Shown in pieces: positions 25,099 to 33,177 of a DNA stretch of 64,000 bases. Source of the stretch: Aureimonas sp. ME7 (GTDB taxonomy: Bacteria; Pseudomonadota; Alphaproteobacteria; Rhizobiales; Rhizobiaceae); NCBI RefSeq assembly GCF_903970965.1, contig NZ_CAJCKW010000013.1:18514-82513 (forward strand), written 5' to 3'. The notes under the pieces were generated by a model. The model was given only the letters and a program-made list of their open reading frames with translations, ran no database searches and was not told the DNA's origin. The translations under genes were made by a program, and so were the position numbers. Positions within the stretch are counted from its first letter, which is position 1; each line of letters opens with the position of its first letter.

Positions 25099-25583
25099 GT
25101 TTCCTCCCAGAATGTCGCGTCGCCCGATGGTTGTGGGCGTTGCGGACTGTTGCACAGGATTCGTCCGTCTTTGTCCAGTTGTTTGGCTTGGGCGGTGTTT
25201 TGAACTTTCAGTGGGCAGCGGGGGTGAAGGTCAGACGGGCTGAGGGATGGAGGACGGGCCGAAAGCCGCCGGGTCGGGGAGGAAGGCGTTCGATCGGCCG
25301 CGTGGACGTTCGGCTTGAAGCACCGTTCGCCCTTGCCGCTGGAAACGAACGGGATCGCTCGGCGAACCATTCGAAGGTCCCCGAACGCAAAAACCCTGCG
25401 ACCGGTGAGGCGCAGGGTTCCCGCATGTCGATGGACGGATCGATCTCGATCGATCGCCGCCTGGGGCGTGCCGCCAGTTCATCCGTGGTCGGCACCGCTT
25501 GGGGCTGAGACCACGATATGTCAGAAACCTTGCGGCAGGCTGGAAAGATCACGGCGTCGGGTTGCGAGGCACGTATCTTAGAT
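25099..25583. other. Intergenic region between tctC and the cold-shock gene
   Basis: No gene with a recognisable domain is seen. The leftward open frame at 25208-25552 runs straight through a good leftward terminator and is probably not real. The stretch 25420-25583, between that terminator and the cold-shock terminator, could encode a short leftward transcript. Confidence 0.5.
25387..25419 (-). terminator. Leftward intrinsic terminator without an obvious gene
   Basis: On the reverse strand AACCCTGCG and CGCAGGGTT (forward 25411-25419 and 25392-25400) form a 9-bp stem with a ten-base loop, followed by a T-run (forward AAAAA at 25389-25393 region). It lies well downstream of the cold-shock terminator, so it may serve a small RNA or catch readthrough. 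Confidence 0.6.
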
Positions 25584-25611
25584 AAAAACCCCGGCGACGG
25601 ATCGACGGGGT
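25584..25611 (-). terminator. Intrinsic terminator of the cold-shock gene
   Basis: Read leftwards: ACCCCG (forward 25606-25611), a 12-base loop, CGGGGT (forward 25588-25593), then a T5 run at forward 25584-25588. It starts ten bases after the cold-shock stop codon. Confidence 0.75.
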
Positions 25612-25621
25612 CTTCGGGATA

Positions 25622-25831
25622 TCAGAGGGCCTTGAGGTTCTGCGCCGCAAGCTTGCCGGTCTTGCGATCGGCGACGAGCTCGAAGCTCACCTTCTGGCCG
25701 TCGGCCAGGCCATCGAGGCCCGAACGCTGAACGGCGGTGATGTGGACGAAAGCGTCCTGGCCGCCGTCGTCCGGAGCGATGAAGCCGAAGCCCTTCTCGG
25801 AATTAAACCACTTCACGGTTCCCGTCGCCAT
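25622..25831 (-). CDS. Cold-shock protein, CspA family
   Basis: 69 residues. [18 protein letters not shown] contains RNP1 (KGFGFI) and DAFVHITAV is RNP2, the nucleic-acid-binding strands of the five-stranded cold-shock barrel. It acts as an RNA chaperone in the cytoplasm. ATG 25829-25831 has AAAGG upstream. Alphaproteobacteria carry many paralogues, and whether this one is cold-induced cannot be read from the coding sequence. Followed by a good terminator, so it is monocistronic. Confidence 0.96.
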   Translation of the reverse strand: MATGTVKWFNSEKGFGFIAPDDGGQDAFVHITAVQRSGLDGLADGQKVSFELVADRKTGKLAAQNLKAL

Positions 25832-26478
25832 GGGACACCTTTCTACGCAAGCGTTCGTCAGCGGCCGGCACGGCGCGCTTATGTTTCAAATATCGCGATG
25901 AAACGGATGTTCAGGCGCCGCCCGAGCGACGCACGGCCCGGCAGCCGCCCCCATCTTTCGATCGTTCCGATATGCCTGTGCGTTGAAAGGATTGCAAGCC
26001 TGAACGACGAACTATCCTCGCAAGTCTCGATCCGTGGTCGATCCGACCTTTCCACGAAAGCGTGAAACTGCGCTTCCTTGCCGCGGAAACTCATCGCCCG
26101 GCTACGCATTCCCCGATCACCGAACGGTCGCTCGCGTTTGTCTCGCGCGAAGGGTCGTGGCGGCGAAGCTTATGTCCGAGGACTGGTATCGATGAATGTG
26201 TTGGGAACGAGCGGTTGGGCCGGCGAGCGGGCGCGTCGGGACGCTCGCAATGGACGCGTGGACCCGCAGCGGTACGGCTTTTCGCAGCCGGTCGATGGCC
26301 CTGTCGAAAGTGCCGCGATGCTGGCGGAGCCCTACATGATGGCTGAATCCGGCGGCTGGATCGCGCCTCGACCGAACAGGGTGCACAGCCCGATGCGCCG
26401 CCGAAACGGATGATGCGCACGCCCGGCCGATGCGCCGACCGTCCTTAAGCCTCCTCTTCCCGACCCGTTGGAGTTCGC
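25832..26478. other. 647-base intergenic region upstream of the cold-shock and GH15 genes
   Basis: Divergent promoters must lie here. The part next to the cold-shock gene (25860-26060) is less GC-rich and contains the dyad GTTTCA-N10-TGAAAC at 25883-25904, which would be in its leader. Short open frames on both strands around 26060-26420 show no domain, ribosome site or family resemblance, and I call none of them. Confidence 0.5.
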
Positions 26479-28296
26479 ATGCTGAACAAGATCCACGATG
26501 CCGAAGATCCGACCACGGTCGAATCGACACGTCCCGGCCCCCTGCCGCTGGAGGACTACGCGGCGCTCGGCGACGGGCGCAGCGTCGCCATCGTCGGGCT
26601 GGACGGCTCGATCGACTGGTGGTGCGTGCCCAACATGAACTCGGCGCCGATGTTCGACCGTATCCTGTCCGAACGGAAGGGCGGCTTCTTCTCGCTGACG
26701 CCGACCGAGCCGTTTCGCGCCACGCGCGCCTATCGGCCGCAGTCGAACGTCCTGGAAACGACCTATGAGACAGCGAACGGGCGCGCCCGCCTCGTGGAAG
26801 CGCTCAACAGCGGCTCGGGCGGGCGTCTGCCCTGGTGCGAACTGGCGCGCCGGATCGAGGGGCTGGAAGGGGAGGTCACGTTCGAACTTCGGTTCGTGTT
26901 CGGAACGCAGGCCGACACGATCTGCCCGTTTCTCTACAGCAACGCCAACGCGACCACCTTCCACGCCGGCCCGGTGATCGGCCTCCTGCGCTACAGCGAC
27001 GGGGTTTCGATCGAGCGCGAGGACGATCTCGAAATCGGCGGCCGGGTTCGGATGGCCAAAGGCCAGCGCGAGATCGTCGCCATCGTCGCGGGCCAGGACG
27101 AGCCGCTCGTGGTCGAGGAGCCGGAGGTCATCGACGCGCGCATCGACATCACCGACGGCGAGTGGCGGCAGTGGTGCGAGGGCATCCGCTTCGACGGCTC
27201 CTATCGCCCGGCGGTGATCCGCAGCGCGCTGGCGCTCAAGCTTCTTCTCTATTCTCCGACCGGCGCGATCGCGGCCGCCGCCACGACCTCGCTGCCCGAG
27301 GGCATCGGCGGATCGAAGAACTACGACTACCGCTTCGCCTGGGTGCGCGACGCCTCCTACACGATCAAGGCCTTCCTGCGCATCGGAGCGCGGGCGGAGG
27401 CGAAGGCCGCCTTCACTTGGCTGATCAAGCGTCTGGCCGAGCACGGCCCACTCGTCTGCTACACGTTGGAAGGCGAACTTCTCGACGAGGTGCGCGAGAT
27501 CGACGTGCCGGGCTACCGGGACAGCCGCCCGGTTCTGCGTGGCAACCAGGCGGCCGAGCAGCACCAGCACGGCATCTACGGCGACATCTTCGAGACTGCG
27601 GCGCGGTTCGTGGCGGGCGGCAACGTCATCGATCCGCAAAGCGCCGCCACACTCGCGTCCGTCGCCGACAAGTGTGCCGAAACCTGGCGGCAGGCCGACT
27701 CCGGCATCTGGGAGCTGTCCGAACTCGAACACTACACGATGTCGAAGATCAGTGCCTGGCAGGCGCTGGCCCGGGCGGTGGAACTCGCGGATGCCGGGCA
27801 CATCCCCTCCACCTGCCGCGACCGGTGGGAGCGCTCGCGCGATCGGATCGCGGAATGGGTGGACGCCAACTGCTGGTCGGAGCGGCTCCAGTCCTATGTC
27901 ATGGTGCCGGGGCGCGACGAGCTCGACGCCTCCTTGGCGCTGGCCGTGCGCTTCGGCTACGACGGGCGCGACCGGCTGGAGAAGACGATCCGGGCGCTGG
28001 ACGACAAGCTGCGCTCCGGGATCTTCCACTACCGCTACCACGGCGTCGAGAACGACGAGGGCTGCTTCCTCGCCTGCACCTTCTGGATCATCGAAGGACT
28101 GGCGCTTCTCGGCCACCGCGAGGAAGCGCGCCTGCGCTTCGACGAGGTGATGGAAGCGCTGGACGCCAAGGGGCCGGGCGTCCTGACCGAGATGGTGGAC
28201 CCGAAGACGGGCGCCTTCCTCGGCAACATGCCGCAGGGGCTCAGCCATCTCGCGCTGATCCAGACGGCCGCCACGATCGACGGATGTCCGGTCTGA
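26479..28296 (+). CDS. Glycoside hydrolase family 15 protein (trehalase/glucoamylase-like)
   Basis: 605 residues; GGAG five bases before ATG 26479. An N-terminal beta-sandwich domain (about 20-230) starts with the family block YAALGDGRSVAIVGLDGSID and precedes an (alpha/alpha)6 barrel with SKNYDYRFAWVRDASYT, GNQAAEQHQHGIYGD and the second acidic region near NDEGCFLACTFWIIEGLAL. This layout is that of bacterial GH15 enzymes, some of which were shown to be trehalases and others glucoamylases or glucodextranases. There is no signal peptide, so it acts inside the cell. No trehalose synthesis genes are nearby. A bidirectional terminator follows. Confidence 0.9.
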   Translation: MLNKIHDAEDPTTVESTRPGPLPLEDYAALGDGRSVAIVGLDGSIDWWCVPNMNSAPMFDRILSERKGGFFSLTPTEPFRATRAYRPQSNVLETTYETANGRARLVEALNSGSGGRLPWCELARRIEGLEGEVTFELRFVFGTQADTICPFLYSNANATTFHAGPVIGLLRYSDGVSIEREDDLEIGGRVRMAKGQREIVAIVAGQDEPLVVEEPEVIDARIDITDGEWRQWCEGIRFDGSYRPAVIRSALALKLLLYSPTGAIAAAATTSLPEGIGGSKNYDYRFAWVRDASYTIKAFLRIGARAEAKAAFTWLIKRLAEHGPLVCYTLEGELLDEVREIDVPGYRDSRPVLRGNQAAEQHQHGIYGDIFETAARFVAGGNVIDPQSAATLASVADKCAETWRQADSGIWELSELEHYTMSKISAWQALARAVELADAGHIPSTCRDRWERSRDRIAEWVDANCWSERLQSYVMVPGRDELDASLALAVRFGYDGRDRLEKTIRALDDKLRSGIFHYRYHGVENDEGCFLACTFWIIEGLALLGHREEARLRFDEVMEALDAKGPGVLTEMVDPKTGAFLGNMPQGLSHLALIQTAATIDGCPV

Positions 28297-28305
28297 AAAC
28301 GAAAA

Positions 28306-28327
28306 GGGCGGCCCCGCGAGGCCGCCC
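28306..28327. terminator. Bidirectional intrinsic terminator
   Basis: GGGCGGCC (28306-28313) and GGCCGCCC (28320-28327) form a perfect stem with a six-base loop between the convergent GH15 and MFS genes. On the reverse strand it is followed by TTTTCGTTTT, on the forward strand only by CTTG, so it works best for the leftward MFS transcript. Confidence 0.75.
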
Positions 28328-28336
28328 CTTGTCGTG

Positions 28337-29674
28337 TCAGCGGATCGCCGGGCGTCCCGGCTCCTTCAGACGCGGAAGCACCAGGAAGCTCAGGATCGCC
28401 GACAGGAGCATGAAGGCGCCGACCACATACATCGGCGCGCCGAAGCTGCCCGTTCCGTCACGCACCGCGCCCGTGATGTAGGGCGCGGCGAAGCCCGCGA
28501 CGTTGCCCATCGTGTTGATCAGCGCGATGCCGGCCGCCGCGCCCGAGCCCGTCAGAAAGCGGGCGGGGAAGCTCCAGAAGTTCGGCAGGGCCGAGAAGAT
28601 GGAGCAGGCGGTGATCGTGATGACTGCGATCGTGGAGGCAGGCGAACCGGCGCCGAGTGCGAGCGGGATCGAGATCGCGCCGAGAAGTGCGGGAATGCCG
28701 ATGTGCCAGGGCTTCACGCCGCGGCGCGAGGCATCGCGGCTCCACAGGATCAGGGCGACGGCGGCCGGCAGATACGGGATCGCCGTGATCAAGCCCTTCT
28801 GCATCACGGTGAACTTGGTGCCGAAGTCGGTCTCGAAGCCGGAGATGATGGTCGGCAGGAAGAACCCGAGGGCATAGAGGCCGTAGATGAAGCCGAAATA
28901 GATCAGGGACAGGGTCCAGACCCGGCCGTCCTTGAGCGCCTGACCCGTCATGCGGCCGTGGCCGGCGCCGGGCGCGGCGGCCGACTTCGCCTCGTGCTCT
29001 GCGGCCAGTTCCCGGTCCAGCCATTCCTGCTCGGCCGGCGTCAGCCACTTGGCGTCGCGCGGGCGGTCGGGCAGGTAGAAGAAGGTGACGATGCCGATGA
29101 GGATCGCGGGAACAGAGACGCCGAGGAACATCACGCGCCAGCCCTCGAGCCCGAAGAGACCGTGCATCTCGATGAACATGGAGGCGAGCGGCGCGCCCAC
29201 CACCGTGGTCAGCGGCTGGGCGACGTAGAACACCGCCAGAACCTTGGCGCGGTGGCGCGAGGGCACGAAGAGGCTGAGGAACAGGATCGCGCCGGGAAAG
29301 AAGCCGGCCTCCGCGATGCCGAGCAGGAAGCGCAGCCAGTAGAGCTGCGTCGAATCCTGCACGAAGGTGAAAAGCAGCGAGACGATGCCCCAGCTCACCA
29401 TGATGCGGGCAAGCCAGCGCCGCGCGCCGTACTTGTGGAGCGCGAGGTTGCTCGGGATCTCCAGAAGGATGTAGCCGACGAAGAAGATGCCGGCCGCAAA
29501 GCCGAACTGGGCGGCGGAAAGCCCGAGATCGGCCGTCATGCCGTTGGGGCCCGCGAAGCTGATGGCGGTGCGGTCCAGGAAGTTGATGAAGAACATCAGA
29601 CCCAGGAACGGCACCAGCCGCCATGTGATCTTGCGGATCGCCGATTGCTCGACGCTTTGGTCGTGGACGCTCAA
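28337..29674 (-). CDS. MFS transporter of the anion:cation symporter family
   Basis: 445 residues and twelve predicted helices. The first helix ends FINFLDRTAISFAGPNGM and the first loop has the motif GYILLEIPSNLALHKYGARRWLARIM, both typical of the ACS family that imports sugar acids such as galactonate, glucarate and phthalate. TTG at 29672-29674 is chosen because GGGGGA lies nine bases upstream; a GTG at 29708-29710 would overlap the kinase gene and has no ribosome site. It is the third gene of the leftward arm with the RuBisCO-like protein and DUF1537 kinase, so it probably imports D-apionate or a related branched sugar acid. Confidence 0.9.
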   Translation of the reverse strand: MSVHDQSVEQSAIRKITWRLVPFLGLMFFINFLDRTAISFAGPNGMTADLGLSAAQFGFAAGIFFVGYILLEIPSNLALHKYGARRWLARIMVSWGIVSLLFTFVQDSTQLYWLRFLLGIAEAGFFPGAILFLSLFVPSRHRAKVLAVFYVAQPLTTVVGAPLASMFIEMHGLFGLEGWRVMFLGVSVPAILIGIVTFFYLPDRPRDAKWLTPAEQEWLDRELAAEHEAKSAAAPGAGHGRMTGQALKDGRVWTLSLIYFGFIYGLYALGFFLPTIISGFETDFGTKFTVMQKGLITAIPYLPAAVALILWSRDASRRGVKPWHIGIPALLGAISIPLALGAGSPASTIAVITITACSIFSALPNFWSFPARFLTGSGAAAGIALINTMGNVAGFAAPYITGAVRDGTGSFGAPMYVVGAFMLLSAILSFLVLPRLKEPGRPAIR

Positions 29675-29702
29675 GTTCGTAAGTCCCCCTTGTTGGAAAA
29701 AA

Positions 29703-31037
29703 TCAGGCACCGTCGCGAATGCGCGAGAAGTAGTCGTCGCCCCCGACCTGGCCGCCCTTTAGCGCGATCTCCAGCCCGTCGAAGGCCGGGTCGTCGCTGT
29801 GGGCGATCGCCACTGGCGAGCCCGGCGTGTCGGGCAGCGGCAGGCGGGTCGTCAGCGCATGGACGTCGAGCTGGCGCAGGGCATGGCTCGACGTGTCGCC
29901 ACCGGCGATCACCGCGCGGCGGAGGCCGAGGCGCTTCACGAGACCCGCCTGCAGCGCGCCGAGCCCGCGCCCGATCGCGTGGCGCGCGCCCTCCTGGCCG
30001 GCGATCTCGGAGCCGAGATCGCTCTCGGGGCCCATTGCCGTGTGGATCAGGACGGAGCGGCCGTCCGTCAGCGCCTCTTCCGCGGCCCGCGTCACCGCCT
30101 CGATCGCGGCCGTGTCGTTGCCGACGAAGGCGCGCGGGTCGAAGGCGATCGCCTGGAAGCCATGGGCGTCGGCGTGGCGAATCTGACGCTCGGTGGTCGG
30201 CGAGCAGCTTCCCGACACGACCGAGATCCGCTCGGCCGGCCCGAGCGGCGCGAAGCGCGGCGCTTCGGGCAGGCGTCCGGTCTCGCGCCAATGGGCGGCG
30301 AGCGCGTATTCGACGCCCGACGAGCCGACGCTGAACGCGCAGCCCGCGTCCGACAGACGTTCCAGCTGACGCCCCGCCGCGGCTTGCGTCGCCGCGTCGA
30401 GGACGTCGAGAAGCACGAGGCCGGGATCGCCCTCCAAGAGCGCGTCCAGCCGGGCGTCGGCATCCCCGCCGGTCAGCGCGAGATAGTCGAGAAGCGCGAT
30501 CGAAAGCCCGGTCTGGTCTTCGAGGTGGAGCCGGAGATCGGCCTCGCGCATCGGCGTGACCGGGTGACGGCTCATCACCGGGTGGCGGTCGATCCGGAAC
30601 ACCTCGCCGCGGAAGGCGGCGAAGAGCTGGCCGAAGGCGGTGTAGCGCTTCAGCTGTGGCGCGCCGACGACAAGCGGCACCGGCCGGTCGCCGAAGACGC
30701 GGCGGCCGATCTCGGCGGCCCGCCCGATCGAGCCGATCGCAGCCGAAGAATCGAAGGTCGAGCAGACCTTGTAGTGGGAATGGCGGGACCCGCGCGCCTT
30801 CATCCATTCGAACACCGGCGTCAGGTGCTCGTCCATCCAGGCCGGGGTTTCGGAACGGCTGGTGCCCGCGATGCCGATCGCACGGGCATCCGAAAAGCGC
30901 GCCAGCTGCTGGTCGGTCGGCAGGTCGGTGAAGAGCACCGTCGAAATGCCGGTGAGCGCCAGCGATTCCATGACGTCGGTGGAGCCGGTCAGGTCGTCGC
31001 CGTAGTAGGTCAGAAGAGGGGACGTCATCGTGCTCAT
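29703..31037 (-). CDS. oiaK: Four-carbon acid sugar kinase family (DUF1537), probable 3-oxo-isoapionate kinase
   Basis: 444 residues from ATG 31035-31037, which overlaps the preceding stop as ATGA (an ATG three codons later is also possible). The N-terminal half has the sugar-binding signature LLTYYGDDLTGSTDVMESL and the C-terminal half the nucleotide-binding region VVSGSCSPTTERQI and IAGGDTSSHALRQL, the two domains of DUF1537 kinases (OtnK, DtnK, OiaK). In combination with an adjacent RuBisCO-like protein and the apionate genes across the divergent promoter, the expected reaction is ATP-dependent phosphorylation of 3-oxo-isoapionate to its 4-phosphate. Assignment rests on context plus family; a kinase for threonate or erythronate is the alternative. 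Confidence 0.88.
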   Translation of the reverse strand: MSTMTSPLLTYYGDDLTGSTDVMESLALTGISTVLFTDLPTDQQLARFSDARAIGIAGTSRSETPAWMDEHLTPVFEWMKARGSRHSHYKVCSTFDSSAAIGSIGRAAEIGRRVFGDRPVPLVVGAPQLKRYTAFGQLFAAFRGEVFRIDRHPVMSRHPVTPMREADLRLHLEDQTGLSIALLDYLALTGGDADARLDALLEGDPGLVLLDVLDAATQAAAGRQLERLSDAGCAFSVGSSGVEYALAAHWRETGRLPEAPRFAPLGPAERISVVSGSCSPTTERQIRHADAHGFQAIAFDPRAFVGNDTAAIEAVTRAAEEALTDGRSVLIHTAMGPESDLGSEIAGQEGARHAIGRGLGALQAGLVKRLGLRRAVIAGGDTSSHALRQLDVHALTTRLPLPDTPGSPVAIAHSDDPAFDGLEIALKGGQVGGDDYFSRIRDGA

Positions 31038-32314
31038 GCTCCTTTCGCGCCTTCGCCGCCGAAGGCCTCGATCGAGGCGGCGAGTTCGGGATGGGTCCGG
31101 GCGTGGGCGGCGAGGTCGATGCCCGCCACCGCAGCTTCCCAGGCTTGTTGCACCGCGCGAACGCCGGCACCCGGGCCCATCGGATGGCTGACGACGCCCC
31201 CGCCGCAGAGGTAGAGGAGGTCGGTCGAGCGCACGGCGGCGAATGTCGCGGGTGCCTGGCCGCCCCACTGGCCGGAGCCGATGACGGGAAGCGGACGGTC
31301 GTCCTCGCGGAACAAGGGCTCACGCAGCGAATGATAGGAGCGCAGGAAGGATTCGTCCGGCTCCCAGTATTTCGAGGCGATGCCGTTGATCTGGAACTGG
31401 TCGACGCCGAGGAGGCGCCAGAACTTCGACCAGACCGAGAAGTCGAAGCCGAGCGAGCCGTGGCGGGTGAGGATGTCCCAGCCGTTGCGATGGGCGTGGA
31501 GCGCGAGCTGGGAGCGCCGGCGCAGGAAGGCCATCGCGCCCATGCCGATCGAGTTGATGTTGATCACCGCCGCGTTGCCGCCGGCCGCCACCACGAGATC
31601 GTGGTTGCGCATCATCTCGTCCGGGTCGGTGGCGGTGATGCCGAAGGCGTACATCACCTTCTTGCCGGTCCGCTGCTCGCCATCCAGGATCACCGGCATG
31701 ATCGCCTTCACCCGCTCGGCCAGCGGCGAATAGGACGGGCTCATCAGCTTCTCGTCGTCCTTGATGAAGTCGACGCTCGCGTCCACGAGTTCGCGCACCA
31801 TCTCGGCGGATTCGGCCGGGCGCAGGCCGAGCGCCGGCTTGACGATCGTGCCGATGATCGGGCGCCCCGACACGCCGGTGAGGCGCTTGGAGCCCTCGAT
31901 GCCGAACTGGGGGCCGGGCCATGCTTCCCCGAAGGCCGCCGGCAGCTTCAGCCCAACGATGCGGATGCCGCTGAAGCCGGCGATGGAGAAGGCGCCGCCG
32001 ATGGCGATCGTCATCAGGGCGGCCAGATCGGTTCCGACGGCGGCCATCGGGAACGCGATATCCGCCTCGCCCCGGTTGAAGCGCGTATGGCCGGAAAGTC
32101 CCGGATGCGAGGATCCGAAAGCAGGCTCGCCGGTCGGCTCCAGATGCCGGATCGCGAGAACCTGCGCGGCGACGCGCGCCTTCAGTTCGGGCGTTTCGCC
32201 CGGCAGCGGCACGAAGGTTCCGGTGGATTGGTCGCTGGCGATCTTGGTGGCCAGCTTTTCGACGCTACCTGGGGTCTCGATCCGGTAGGTGAGGACGATG
32301 CGATCGTCGGTCAT
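31034..32314 (-). CDS. RuBisCO-like protein acting on 3-oxo-isoapionate 4-phosphate (OiaX or OiaT type)
   Basis: 426 residues from ATG 32312-32314. RuBisCO large-subunit fold: an N-terminal alpha/beta domain, then the barrel with GTIVKPALGL (the catalytic Lys strand), VDFIKDDEKLMSPSY (the carbamylated Lys and its acidic metal ligands), LHAHRNGW and the phosphate-binding glycines near GGGVVSHPMGPGAGVRA. These residues are kept, so it should be an active enzyme, but the surrounding residues differ from true RuBisCO. In published D-apiose pathways one RuBisCO-like type decarboxylates 3-oxo-isoapionate 4-phosphate to L-erythrulose 1-phosphate and another splits it by transcarboxylation and hydrolysis to 3-phosphoglycerate and glycolate. 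I cannot tell which from sequence; no erythrulose-phosphate isomerase is nearby. First gene of the arm; no Calvin-cycle genes in the window. Confidence 0.9.
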   Translation of the reverse strand: MTDDRIVLTYRIETPGSVEKLATKIASDQSTGTFVPLPGETPELKARVAAQVLAIRHLEPTGEPAFGSSHPGLSGHTRFNRGEADIAFPMAAVGTDLAALMTIAIGGAFSIAGFSGIRIVGLKLPAAFGEAWPGPQFGIEGSKRLTGVSGRPIIGTIVKPALGLRPAESAEMVRELVDASVDFIKDDEKLMSPSYSPLAERVKAIMPVILDGEQRTGKKVMYAFGITATDPDEMMRNHDLVVAAGGNAAVININSIGMGAMAFLRRRSQLALHAHRNGWDILTRHGSLGFDFSVWSKFWRLLGVDQFQINGIASKYWEPDESFLRSYHSLREPLFREDDRPLPVIGSGQWGGQAPATFAAVRSTDLLYLCGGGVVSHPMGPGAGVRAVQQAWEAAVAGIDLAAHARTHPELAASIEAFGGEGAKGA

Positions 32315-32378
32315 GTCCGTGTTCCCATGCAAGATAAGACGCGGGGAAGCGAAGAAAGCCGCTTTCCAAGGCGCCACG

Positions 32379-32399
32379 CTGGTATATTCTCTATACCAG
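32379..32399. promoter_or_regulatory. Putative GntR operator in the divergent apionate promoter region
   Basis: CTGGTATA (32379-32386) and TATACCAG (32392-32399) form a perfect 8-bp dyad with a five-base spacer, halfway between the RuBisCO-like gene and the gntR gene. The form TGGT-N-ACCA is typical of FadR-subfamily GntR operators. A related dyad stands before the ABC transporter operon at 41476-41496. Confidence 0.65.
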
Positions 32400-32463
32400 T
32401 TCCAATCGCCTGCCCGTCGGCCCGCTTCCACACGCGCCGGCCCTTCCCGACAGAGGAGCGTTG

Positions 32464-33177
32464 ATGGCCCATCCCAGCGAGCCGATCGTTCGTCGCAAGC
32501 TGTCGGCGGAGGTCTACGAGCGCCTGAAGACGATGATCACGACGGGCGAGTTGAAGCCCGGCGACCAGATGCCGTCCGAGCGCGAGCTGATGGAGCGTTT
32601 CGGCGTCGGTCGCCCGGCGATCCGCGAGGCCATGCAGGCGCTGAACGGGATGGGGCTCTTGGCGATCTCGCACGGGGAGCGCGCCAAGGTGCTCAGCCTG
32701 ACGCCGCGCTCCCTGTTCGGGCAGGTGGACCGGGCGGCCGAGATCATGCTGACCACCTCGCCCGACGCCCTCGACCACCTGAAGGAGGCGCGCATCTTCT
32801 TCGAGCGCGGCCTCGTGCGGCAGGCCGCCGAGCGCGCCAAGCCCGCCGACATCGAGGCCCTGCGCGAGCTTCTGGGCCAGCAGCGGGCGGCGCTGGGCGA
32901 ACCCGAAACCTTCATCCGCATCGACATGCGCTTCCACGCGCGCATCGCCGCCATTCCCGGCAATCCGATCTTCGAGGCTGTCGCCGAATCCATGCTGGGC
33001 TGGCTGCGCCAGTACCACACCGAGATGCTGATCTGGACAGGCAAGGAGAACATCACCCTCGTCGAGCACGAGGAGATTCTCGCAGCCCTCGCCCTCCGGG
33101 ATCCCGACGAGGCGGAGGCGGCCATGGTCCGCCATCTCGAACGCTCCCGCTCGCTCTACATCCATCAGACCACCTGA
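32464..33177 (+). CDS. GntR family regulator, FadR subfamily, of the apiose/apionate regulon
   Basis: 237 residues; ATG 32464 with AGGAG five bases upstream, preferred over the TTG just before it. Residues 10-75 are a GntR winged helix (LSAEVYERLKTMITTGELKP, then MPSERELMERFGVGRPAIRE). The C-terminal FCD domain is all-helical and keeps metal/ligand residues (DMRFHARIA, VEHEEILAAL, HLERS), so it should sense a small acid such as an apionate-pathway intermediate. Placed between two catabolic arms, it probably represses both and is relieved by substrate. Its last 13 bases overlap the end of the convergent lactonase gene. Confidence 0.93.
   Translation: MAHPSEPIVRRKLSAEVYERLKTMITTGELKPGDQMPSERELMERFGVGRPAIREAMQALNGMGLLAISHGERAKVLSLTPRSLFGQVDRAAEIMLTTSPDALDHLKEARIFFERGLVRQAAERAKPADIEALRELLGQQRAALGEPETFIRIDMRFHARIAAIPGNPIFEAVAESMLGWLRQYHTEMLIWTGKENITLVEHEEILAALALRDPDEAEAAMVRHLERSRSLYIHQTT

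Noticed and set aside
25208..25552. 114-codon leftward open frame between the cold-shock gene and tctC
   Set aside because: A leftward intrinsic terminator lies in the middle of it and the translation resembles nothing known.
31034..32314. True RuBisCO for carbon fixation
   Set aside because: Length, N-terminal sequence and the neighbouring DUF1537 kinase and apionate genes mark it as a RuBisCO-like protein; no phosphoribulokinase or other Calvin-cycle gene is present.
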